Assembly: GCA_002394685.1 (NCBI GenBank)
Contig: DGUP01000077.1
Coordinates: 1-64,000 of the forward strand
From: Treponema sp. UBA4307
GTDB taxonomy: Bacteria > Spirochaetota > Spirochaetia > Treponematales > Treponemataceae
Direction: 5' to 3'
DNA: 64,000 nucleotides
Each line of letters opens with the position of its first letter. Positions within the stretch are counted from its first letter, which is position 1. Positions 17,084 through 23,945 of this stretch are shown in pieces. The position numbers and the translations under genes were made by a program. A model generated the notes under the pieces. It ran no database searches. It saw only the letters and a program-made list of their open reading frames with translations, and had not been told where the DNA came from.

Positions 17084-18277
17084 CTATCTGGAAATAAAAT
17101 CTTCCAGTTGAACTCCTTCTCCGTCTTCTACATCCCTTGTAAGGACTGCACCCTTTAGCATTTCGTAATAAAGTGGTGAAATGCCAGGGGTAAGGACTTT
17201 TTCCGTACGGAGAATGCTGATATCTTCCTCCTGAATTTTATGTCCTTTTGGGAAACTTTTCATGTAGTGAAGGGAACGGTTTGTCCTGCCGTAATTCTGT
17301 TTTTCACTGTCCGCAAGTCTTTTAACGCCCGTGCCTAATACAGCCTGAATTTTACTCAAAGGGTATTTTTCTTCCAGCTGCTTTATTATTTCTTTTTCAG
17401 CGGATTCTGACAGGATTCTTAATTTGTCAGCCTTTTCTCCATTCAGTTCACTGTTCTGGAACATTGCGGATTCTTCTTTAGCCCACTTGTGGAGGAGAGC
17501 CTGGGTCTGATGAACACAATGGGTCATAAGGGCAAAATCTTCACCTTCAAGGGCAACAGGATCATCCAGCCCCTCAGTTTTTCTGCTTAAAGTAATGTGC
17601 TTCTCTATCATGCTTCCACCCATCATAGTCGTGAGAACTGGAACCAGTACTGGATCAAGGCTGTGGTCTGAAATTCCTGTAGGAATGCCGAATATTTCAT
17701 GAAGGGTTTTAACGGCTTTTACATTGTACTCATTTTCTGGTGCCGGATATGAGGTAATGCAGTGAAGAAGTGTGAGAGGAGGGATTTCTCCGCTGCAGGA
17801 GATATGCTTATTCTGAGTTAGAATATCTATTGCTTTTTCAAGATCGGAAAGCTTTGAAACTCCGCTGGAAAGAATGACTGGAATTTTACCGTATACCTTA
17901 CTTAATTCCTGAAGCATGGGAAAATGATTAACTTCCGGACTTGCAATTTTAACTGCATCTATATCACATGAAAGGAGTTCTTTAAGGGAGCGTAAACCAA
18001 AGGGAGAACATGTAAACTTGAGGCCTTTTTTATGGGTATAATCAATGCATTTTTCATAAAAGCTTCGGTCTACTTCCAGATCCTTGAAACGCTGGTAGAG
18101 GGGAATGTTACCTGTGGGAAGTTTAACAAAACCTGTCTTGGGATGAAGAATTTCATCTGCGTAAACCCACTGAAATTTGATAAAATTTGCGCCGGCTTCT
18201 GCAGCAGTATCAATAAGCTTAAAAGCCTTTTCTAAAGAACCTTCGTGACTTGTTCCGATTTCTGCAATTATTGTCAT
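17084..18277 (-). CDS. N-acetylneuraminate/nonulosonate synthase family protein (NeuB/SpsE type) with SAF domain
   Basis: These enzymes condense phosphoenolpyruvate with a six-carbon amino sugar to make a nine-carbon nonulosonic acid. The TIM barrel starts 'IIAEIGTSHEGSLEKA' and includes 'GANFIKFQ', 'VKIASPEV' and 'ISDHSLDPV'; the last 60 residues form a SAF antifreeze-like domain. Whether the product is sialic, legionaminic or pseudaminic acid cannot be decided. The start is placed at the eighth codon of the longest frame. A TTGAAC-17-TAAAAT promoter lies eight bases upstream of that ATG. Partner-type enzymes are encoded at 26-29 kb and 50-53 kb. Confidence 0.88.
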   Translation of the reverse strand: MTIIAEIGTSHEGSLEKAFKLIDTAAEAGANFIKFQWVYADEILHPKTGFVKLPTGNIPLYQRFKDLEVDRSFYEKCIDYTHKKGLKFTCSPFGLRSLKELLSCDIDAVKIASPEVNHFPMLQELSKVYGKIPVILSSGVSKLSDLEKAIDILTQNKHISCSGEIPPLTLLHCITSYPAPENEYNVKAVKTLHEIFGIPTGISDHSLDPVLVPVLTTMMGGSMIEKHITLSRKTEGLDDPVALEGEDFALMTHCVHQTQALLHKWAKEESAMFQNSELNGEKADKLRILSESAEKEIIKQLEEKYPLSKIQAVLGTGVKRLADSEKQNYGRTNRSLHYMKSFPKGHKIQEEDISILRTEKVLTPGISPLYYEMLKGAVLTRDVEDGEGVQLEDFISR

Positions 18278-18285
18278 GATTAATA

Positions 18286-18314
18286 ATTTTATCATCATAA
18301 AATGGTCTGTTCAA
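18286..18314 (-). promoter_or_regulatory. Probable neuB-type gene promoter
   Basis: Minus strand: TTGAAC, 17-base spacer, TAAAAT, then eight bases to the ATG at 18277, without a Shine-Dalgarno sequence. Confidence 0.45.
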
Positions 18315-18351
18315 GGAAAGCCTTCTGCTATTGAACCAGCAGGTGGTGTCG

Positions 18352-18381
18352 TTGACATAGAAAGGCCTATCGTGGTAAAAT
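18352..18381 (+). promoter_or_regulatory. yebC promoter
   Basis: Perfect TTGACA, 18-base spacer and TAAAAT. A 36-base leader with AAGGAG leads to the yebC ATG. Confidence 0.65.
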
Positions 18382-18417
18382 CTTGCAATATTTCTATAAT
18401 ATCCAAGGAGTTTTTCC

Positions 18418-19158
18418 ATGTCAGGACACAGTAAATGGTCAACTATTAAACATGCAAAGGGCGCTGCTGATGCAAAGCGTGGTGCTCTTTTTACAAAATT
18501 AATTAAGGAAATTTCTATCGCTGCATCTATGGGTGGCGGCGACCCTAACTCTAACCCACGTCTTCGTACAGCTATCCTGAAGGCTCGTGCATCTTCAATG
18601 CCTAAAGATAACATCGAAAGAGCTATTAAGAAGGGAACTGGTGAACTCGGTGGCGGAACTTATGAAGAATTGGTATATGAAGGATATGCACAGGGTGGTG
18701 TAGCTGTTCTGGTTGAAGTTCTTACAGATAACCACAACCGCGCTGCAGCAAATGTCCGCAATATTTTCTCTAAGAATGGTGGAAACCTTGGTACATCTGG
18801 TTCTGTTGCACGTATGTTCGACCGCAAGGGTGTAATTGAATATGATGCAGAAAAGGTATCAGAAGATGAAGTAATGGAAGCTGCTCTTGATGCCGGCGCA
18901 GAAGATATTGTTAACGAAGACGGTGTTATCACTGTTACAACAGATCCATCTGCATTCAACTCTGTAGTTGAAGCTCTTGAACCAAAGGGATGGGAAACAC
19001 TTTCTGCTGAAGTTTCAATGGTTCCACAGATGTATACAGCAGTTGATAAGGATACTGCTGCAAAGGTAAAGAAGCTTCTTGACAAGCTGGAAGAAGATGA
19101 TGATGTTCAGAACGTTTGGTCAACAGTTGAATATCCAGATGATTTTGAAGAAGAGTAA
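18418..19158 (+). CDS. yebC: YebC/PmpR family protein (TACO1 homologue)
   Basis: The protein begins with the diagnostic 'SGHSKWSTIKHAKGAADAKR' and continues with 'KLIKEI', 'NPRLRTAILKARA' and 'MPKDNIERAIKKG'. Family members are described as transcription regulators and, more recently, as factors that relieve ribosome stalling. 246 residues is normal. Codon use is biased to G/C-ending codons compared with neighbours, as for a well expressed gene. AAGGAG precedes the start. A terminator separates it from ruvC. Confidence 0.95.
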   Translation: MSGHSKWSTIKHAKGAADAKRGALFTKLIKEISIAASMGGGDPNSNPRLRTAILKARASSMPKDNIERAIKKGTGELGGGTYEELVYEGYAQGGVAVLVEVLTDNHNRAAANVRNIFSKNGGNLGTSGSVARMFDRKGVIEYDAEKVSEDEVMEAALDAGAEDIVNEDGVITVTTDPSAFNSVVEALEPKGWETLSAEVSMVPQMYTAVDKDTAAKVKKLLDKLEEDDDVQNVWSTVEYPDDFEEE

Positions 19159-19183
19159 TTTTGATTAATCTTTTTTGAGATAT

Positions 19184-19216
19184 ACAGGCGTCCTATTTTT
19201 TACGGGGCGCCTTTTT
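19184..19216 (+). terminator. Intrinsic terminator after yebC
   Basis: Near-perfect stem (AGGCGTCC with GGGGCGCCT, one mismatch or wobble) followed by a run of seven T residues. Confidence 0.7.
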
Positions 19217-19222
19217 TTGTGT

Positions 19223-19228
19223 TATAAT
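19223..19228 (+). promoter_or_regulatory. -10 box directly ahead of ruvC
   Basis: Perfect TATAAT ending seven bases before the ATG at 19236, just after the yebC terminator. The -35 region is poor. Confidence 0.45.
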
Positions 19229-19235
19229 TTGAGTG

Positions 19236-19751
19236 ATGAAAAAAAGAAGAGTTATTGGAATTGATCCGGGCCTGGCTCACACAGGTTTTGGTATAATAGA
19301 TTTTATAAACGGTAAGATGAAACTTGTGAGCTATGGTGTTATTGAAACATCTCCGGATGATTCTCACGAATTGAGGCTCTTATCTCTTTATAATCGTCTT
19401 GATGCCGTACTGAATGAATTCCAGCCTTCAGAAGCAGAGATGGAGACTCTTTATTTTGCCAGGAATATTTCAAGCGCAATGGCGGTGTCTGAAGCAAAGG
19501 GGGTTGCAACTCTTGCTGTAGCCAGAAGGGGAATTCCTTTGAATTACTACACGCCGAATCAAATAAAAAGCGCTGTAACCGGAACTCAGTCCAGTAACAA
19601 GGAAACTGTACAACTTTATGTAAAGCTTCTGCTAAACTTAAAAGCTGTTCCTGAACCTGACCATGCTGCGGATGCACTTGCAGGTGCAATAACTCATATT
19701 CATTCAACACAAAATCTTTCTGCTGGAATCAGGCAGGAAAATGACGCATGA
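19236..19751 (+). CDS. ruvC: Crossover junction endodeoxyribonuclease RuvC
   Basis: RuvC cuts Holliday junctions. The acidic catalytic residues are visible: Asp in 'VIGIDPGLAHTGFG', Glu in 'AEMETLYFARN' and the C-terminal 'EPDHAADALAGAITH' pair. The protein has about 171 residues, the family size. A GTG three bases upstream is in frame; the ATG is chosen because it fits the transcript start expected from TATAAT at 19223. No Shine-Dalgarno is visible. ruvA and ruvB follow. Confidence 0.95.
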   Translation: MKKRRVIGIDPGLAHTGFGIIDFINGKMKLVSYGVIETSPDDSHELRLLSLYNRLDAVLNEFQPSEAEMETLYFARNISSAMAVSEAKGVATLAVARRGIPLNYYTPNQIKSAVTGTQSSNKETVQLYVKLLLNLKAVPEPDHAADALAGAITHIHSTQNLSAGIRQENDA

Positions 19752-19791
19752 TTTAATCAGCTCTTGTCTTTAATAATTTAGTGTATTTTGG

Positions 19792-19797
19792 TATATT
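19792..19797 (+). promoter_or_regulatory. -10 box directly ahead of ruvA
   Basis: TATATT ending six bases before the ruvA ATG, with no Shine-Dalgarno between. No convincing -35, so ruvA could also be reached by read-through from ruvC. Confidence 0.35.
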
Positions 19798-19803
19798 GAT
19801 TTT

Positions 19804-20418
19804 ATGTTTAACAGTTTAACAGGAACCGTTACAGAAAAACTTCCTCAAAAATTATATCTGGAAACAAATGGCATTGAGTGGGATATTACTATTCCAGATT
19901 CTTCCCTTGAAAAAGTTCCAGGTCCTGGAGAAAAAGCAAAGATTTATGTATATCTTCAGCATACTGATCAGTTGATGAATCTCTTTGGTTTTGCAAGTCA
20001 GAATGATCGTTCACTTTTCTTTGATTTACTTAAAGTTGACGGGATTGGTCCTAAGGGTGCTGTAAAAATTATGTCTTCAATCGACAGCAGAAATCTTGTT
20101 ACTATCCTTGATTCAGGTGATATAGGGGCTTTGGAGAAAGTTCCTGGTGTTGGTAAAAAAACTGCCCAGAAAATGCTTCTGCAGCTGAAGGGAAAACTCT
20201 CTCTGTCAGAGGATACTATAGTTGTAAGACAAAAAAATGTTCCTTATCAGGCTGTTGTAACAGGATTGATTGGAATGGGATATGATAAAAGAATGGCAGA
20301 GGATGTTGTTTGCCGTCTTGCTGATGAAATGTTAAAAGATTCTTCTTTTGCCGGATTAAGTGATTCTGCAAAAGAGGATACAATTTTCCGGAAAGCGGTA
20401 GTGGAGCTGGCTCAATAA
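19804..20418 (+). CDS. ruvA: Holliday junction branch-migration protein RuvA
   Basis: RuvA binds the four-way junction and loads RuvB. The N-terminal OB domain starts 'MFNSLTGTVTEKLPQKLYLE'. Two helix-hairpin-helix motifs follow at 'LLKVDGIGPKGAVKIMSS' and 'LEKVPGVGKKTAQKMLLQLK'. The C-terminal RuvB-contacting domain is present, giving 204 residues. ruvB starts at the very next base after the stop codon. Confidence 0.96.
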   Translation: MFNSLTGTVTEKLPQKLYLETNGIEWDITIPDSSLEKVPGPGEKAKIYVYLQHTDQLMNLFGFASQNDRSLFFDLLKVDGIGPKGAVKIMSSIDSRNLVTILDSGDIGALEKVPGVGKKTAQKMLLQLKGKLSLSEDTIVVRQKNVPYQAVVTGLIGMGYDKRMAEDVVCRLADEMLKDSSFAGLSDSAKEDTIFRKAVVELAQ

Positions 20419-21618
20419 ATGAATAAAAGTGTGAATCCAAAAAGCCCTTATAACAACTCTTCTGAATATGATGACATGAATATTGTTGCTCAGCTTGCAA
20501 AAAATGCTTCTGAAAATCTAGAAATGGAAGCGGGTAGAACAAAAATAATTCGTGCTAATGATGATATTTTTCAAAATGACAGCAGTGCTTTTATCAGGCC
20601 AAATGTTTCAGATGCAGACGACATTCAGGAAATAAATTTACGTCCTAAGACTCTTAAGGAATTTATGGGACAGTCTGCAATTAAAGAAAATCTTAGTGTT
20701 TTTATTGATGCAGCAAAAGAACGTAAAGAAGCTCTTGATCATCTTTTTTTAATTGGGCCTCCGGGGCTTGGAAAAACTACTCTTGCACAGATTACTGCTT
20801 CTGAATTGGGAGCAGAATTTAAAGTAACCAGTGCACCTGCTCTGGACAAGCCGAAAGATCTTGCCGGGATACTTTCTACAATAACACCCCGTACTGTTTT
20901 TTTTATTGATGAAATTCACCGGTTAAAGCCTGCAATAGAAGAAATGCTCTATATTGCAATGGAAGATTATGAACTGGACTGGGTTATTGGTCAGGGTGCT
21001 CAGGCCCGTACTGTAAGAATTCCTATTCCTCATTTTACTTTAGTTGGTGCAACTACAAAGGCTGGAATGGTTTCTTCTCCGCTCATCAGCCGCTTTGGAA
21101 TTATTCAAAGATTTAATTTTTACAGCAGGGAAGAGCTTGCAAAAATAATTCATAGGTCAGCTTCAATTTTGAATATTCAGGTACAGGAAGAAGCTGCCCT
21201 AAAGATTGCAGACTGTTCAAGAGGAACTCCCCGTGTTACTAATAGAGTTTTGCGGAGAATGAGAGACTTTGCTCAGGTTAAAAAGTCTCCGGTGATCACA
21301 GTTGAAATAGTTGAAGAAGGGTTAAAACGGCTGGGAATTGACAGTCTGGGACTGGAAAGATATGACCGGGAAATCCTTCTTGCCATTATAAATAAGTTTG
21401 GGGGAGGCCCGGTTGGTGCTGAAACCCTTGCGATTTCCATTGGAGAATCAATGGACACTCTGGAAGATTACTATGAACCATATCTTATTCAATGTGGTCT
21501 CATTCAAAGAACACCCAGAGGCCGTGTTGTTACGGAGCAGGCATATAAACATTTGGGCCTGGAAATGAAAATTAAGAATAAAGGACAAGATGATGAAACT
21601 CAGCGATTTTTATTTTGA
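20419..21618 (+). CDS. ruvB: Holliday junction ATPase RuvB with N-terminal extension
   Basis: RuvB is the AAA+ motor of branch migration. Walker A is 'LIGPPGLGKTTLAQ', Walker B is in 'VFFIDEIHRL' and the arginine-finger region is 'SRFGIIQRFNFYS'; the winged-helix end is intact. The core begins near residue 70 ('LRPKTLKEFMGQ'). It is preceded by about 65 polar residues not usual in RuvB, making 399 residues against about 340. The start codon directly follows the ruvA stop, suggesting translational coupling; a later Met at about residue 20 or 36 is possible. Confidence 0.95.
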   Translation: MNKSVNPKSPYNNSSEYDDMNIVAQLAKNASENLEMEAGRTKIIRANDDIFQNDSSAFIRPNVSDADDIQEINLRPKTLKEFMGQSAIKENLSVFIDAAKERKEALDHLFLIGPPGLGKTTLAQITASELGAEFKVTSAPALDKPKDLAGILSTITPRTVFFIDEIHRLKPAIEEMLYIAMEDYELDWVIGQGAQARTVRIPIPHFTLVGATTKAGMVSSPLISRFGIIQRFNFYSREELAKIIHRSASILNIQVQEEAALKIADCSRGTPRVTNRVLRRMRDFAQVKKSPVITVEIVEEGLKRLGIDSLGLERYDREILLAIINKFGGGPVGAETLAISIGESMDTLEDYYEPYLIQCGLIQRTPRGRVVTEQAYKHLGLEMKIKNKGQDDETQRFLF

Positions 21619-22633
21619 TTTACCGGAAGAGCTTATTGCACAGAAACCATCAGGAGAAAGAGGAAAGGACCGGCTTATGCTTTTAGGCAGACAGTCTGGT
21701 ATAGTTGAACATCACCTGATGGAGGATCTTCCTGATTTAATTGATGAAGGTACTTTAATGGTTTTCAATAACAGTCGTGTAAGAAGAAGCCGCTGCTATG
21801 CAATTAAGGAATCAACCGGACGGGAACAGGAATTTCTTTTCTTAAATCAGATTGGGCCAGAAGGTGATACCTGGAATACAATGGTTAAGGGGGCAAAAAA
21901 AGTTAAGCCTGAAAATATTTACACCTTTGCAGATGGAAGTAAAGGAGTAATTGTTTATGATAAGGAAAATGAAGGAAGCGAATTCCGTACAATAAAATTT
22001 CCTTTCAGACTTACTGAAGAATGGTTTGAAAAAAATGGCCATATTCCTTTACCACCTTACATTAGACGTGAAGATACCGAAGTGGATTCAGAACGTTATC
22101 AGACTGTATATGCAAAAGAAACAGGAAGTGCAGCCTGTCCTACAGCGGGACTTCATTTTACAGAAGAAATGCTTAACCGCCTTAGGGAAAAGAATATTGA
22201 TCTTGAATGGATAACACTTCATGTTGGTCTGGGAACTTTTTTACCTGTTCGTGAAGAAAATATTGAAGATCATAAAATGCATGAAGAATTATATACTGTT
22301 CCTTATGAAGTTGCAGATAAAATCAACAAAGCCAAAGCTGAAGGAAGAAAAATTCTGGCTGTAGGAACAACAAGCGTCAGAACCCTGGAAAGTGCCTGTG
22401 ATGAAAATGGTAAGGTCATTGGTGGAACAAATAAGACTCACATCTTCATGTATCCGGGGTTTAAGTTCAAAGTTGTGGATCAGATGTTCACTAATTTCCA
22501 CACTCCTGAATCAACCCTACTTATGCTGGTAAGCGCATTTTCTTCCAGAGAAAATATTATGAACGCTTACCGCCAGGCTGTTGAAGAAAAATACCGATTC
22601 TTCTCTTATGGTGATGCAATGTTTATAAAATGA
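21593..22633 (+). CDS. queA: S-adenosylmethionine:tRNA ribosyltransferase-isomerase QueA
   Basis: QueA makes epoxyqueuosine in tRNA. The start 'MKLSDFYFDLPEELIAQKP' is diagnostic, and 'FNNSRVRRSR', 'GSAACPTAGLHFT', 'HVGLGTFLPV' and 'GTTSVRTLES' match the family. The gene overlaps the end of ruvB by 26 bases, with AAGGA ahead of two adjacent ATGs; the second is chosen to match the family start. Length 346 is usual. Confidence 0.95.
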   Translation: MKLSDFYFDLPEELIAQKPSGERGKDRLMLLGRQSGIVEHHLMEDLPDLIDEGTLMVFNNSRVRRSRCYAIKESTGREQEFLFLNQIGPEGDTWNTMVKGAKKVKPENIYTFADGSKGVIVYDKENEGSEFRTIKFPFRLTEEWFEKNGHIPLPPYIRREDTEVDSERYQTVYAKETGSAACPTAGLHFTEEMLNRLREKNIDLEWITLHVGLGTFLPVREENIEDHKMHEELYTVPYEVADKINKAKAEGRKILAVGTTSVRTLESACDENGKVIGGTNKTHIFMYPGFKFKVVDQMFTNFHTPESTLLMLVSAFSSRENIMNAYRQAVEEKYRFFSYGDAMFIK

Positions 22634-22636
22634 TTT

Positions 22637-23458
22637 TTACATCAGCTGGCTAAGGGACATTTCAAGAAGGTTTATAACTTCGTCCCTTATTAAATCTGAG
22701 GACAATTCTTTCGGAATTATCTGTTCAAATATTTTTTTTGCTTCATCAATAACTTGAAGAATGTATTTATGATTTAATGGCAGGCGGGCACCAATCAGTA
22801 TGTTTTCAAGTTCGTGAGAATAAAAAGTTACTGGTCCTGTAAAGGCTATCCTTACATTGGATATTATATCCTTTTGTGTATCAGCAAGAAATACAAAGGA
22901 TGCTGAATCTTCTGTAATGTAGTTGGAAGGCCCCAGTCTTTTGAAAATCGATAAATCCCATTCATCCAGAGGAATTCTGATTTTAGTAAGTATTGAGCCC
23001 TGTTCAATTCCTGTAAATTTTGACATAGGATAGAGCAGGGTTTCTTTTTTGTTTCTAATTTCAACTCTGGCATTTAGGGCAATAAGGGGAGCCCATAAAG
23101 TATATTTATGTCCTTTGGCGCAGATGTTTCCTCCTATTGTTGCCATGTTGCGGATTGAATTGTCTGCAATAGTTGAAATGGCATCGTAAAGGACTTCCGG
23201 AATATTTTCTTTTCCTAATGAAAGGCATTTTGATAAGGATACTGCAGCTCCAAAATCAATAAAGCGGTCATGTTTTTCAAATTGAGTTAATTCTTTTGCT
23301 TTTCTGATGGAAACACAATTTTCATTTATTTCATTTCCCACTTGAGTTCCACCGGCAAGTATTAAAAGAGAATTAATTGAATTTAAATGATATAGAATCT
23401 GAGACAGATCATCTGCAAGGTAAACTGTTTTATTACTTCTTTCTCTTTTGTTTTCCAT
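22637..23458 (-). CDS. FAD-binding subunit of a molybdenum-hydroxylase-like complex (CoxM/XdhB type)
   Basis: 273 residues. 'LLILAGGTQVGNEIN' and 'IADNSIRNMATIGGNIC' correspond to the two FAD-binding signatures of xanthine dehydrogenase/CO dehydrogenase medium subunits. The first is normally 'AGGTDL' and here is 'AGGTQV'. It would carry electrons from the iron-sulfur subunit to an acceptor. Its start overlaps the end of the 2Fe-2S gene by 26 bases, so the two are translationally linked. It is the last gene of the five-gene unit. Substrate unknown. Confidence 0.8.
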   Translation of the reverse strand: MENKRERSNKTVYLADDLSQILYHLNSINSLLILAGGTQVGNEINENCVSIRKAKELTQFEKHDRFIDFGAAVSLSKCLSLGKENIPEVLYDAISTIADNSIRNMATIGGNICAKGHKYTLWAPLIALNARVEIRNKKETLLYPMSKFTGIEQGSILTKIRIPLDEWDLSIFKRLGPSNYITEDSASFVFLADTQKDIISNVRIAFTGPVTFYSHELENILIGARLPLNHKYILQVIDEAKKIFEQIIPKELSSDLIRDEVINLLEMSLSQLM

Positions 23459-23945
23459 TATTGAAGTTGTCTCCCTGTGATTTTTTTATGGCATAGGAAT
23501 ATATGATTCCGTTATATAAGGTGGTTTTATCGCAGCAGCAGGAGCACAGTCCTTTTGTTGCATCTTCAATTGTTTTTGAATCCGGTAATTCAGAATCTTT
23601 TACATCCTTGATGATTGAGTAGGCTGTAAAAAATTTTCCAGAATTACAGTATCCACATAAATCAATATCTGCTTCCTTAAAACCAGCTGAGATGATTTCA
23701 AAATATGTTGATTCCTTGAATCCTTCAAGAGTTACGATTTTACAGTCTCTTACAATAGCAACTGGTACACGGCATGATTTAACAGGAATATCATCAAGGA
23801 GAACCATGCAGTTTCCGCAGTTTCCACTTTCGCATCCGCATTTAACACTTAAAAGACCTTTTCTTCTGAGAACGGTTAAAAGATTTTCGTTATTTTCTGC
23901 TTCAAGGCTGTCTTCCTGCCCGTTAAGAATTACCGGTATTTTCAT
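23433..23945 (-). CDS. 2Fe-2S subunit of a molybdenum-hydroxylase-like complex (CoxS/XdhC type)
   Basis: 170 residues. The plant-type ferredoxin cluster ligands are seen in 'CGCESGNCGNCMVLL' and Cys in 'PVKSCRVPV'. The second cluster has 'CGYCNSGKF', but the usual 'CRCTGY' is replaced by 'GLCSCCCDKT', still Cys-rich but not canonical. The start overlaps the large-subunit gene by 23 bases. It probably passes electrons between the large and FAD subunits. Confidence 0.8.
   Translation of the reverse strand: MKIPVILNGQEDSLEAENNENLLTVLRRKGLLSVKCGCESGNCGNCMVLLDDIPVKSCRVPVAIVRDCKIVTLEGFKESTYFEIISAGFKEADIDLCGYCNSGKFFTAYSIIKDVKDSELPDSKTIEDATKGLCSCCCDKTTLYNGIIYSYAIKKSQGDNFNNGKQKRKK

Noticed and set aside
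18320..18350. Small hairpin upstream of yebC as a riboswitch
   Set aside because: Only a short CTGCT/AGCAG stem is present, it lies before the predicted promoter, and no known riboswitch core is seen.
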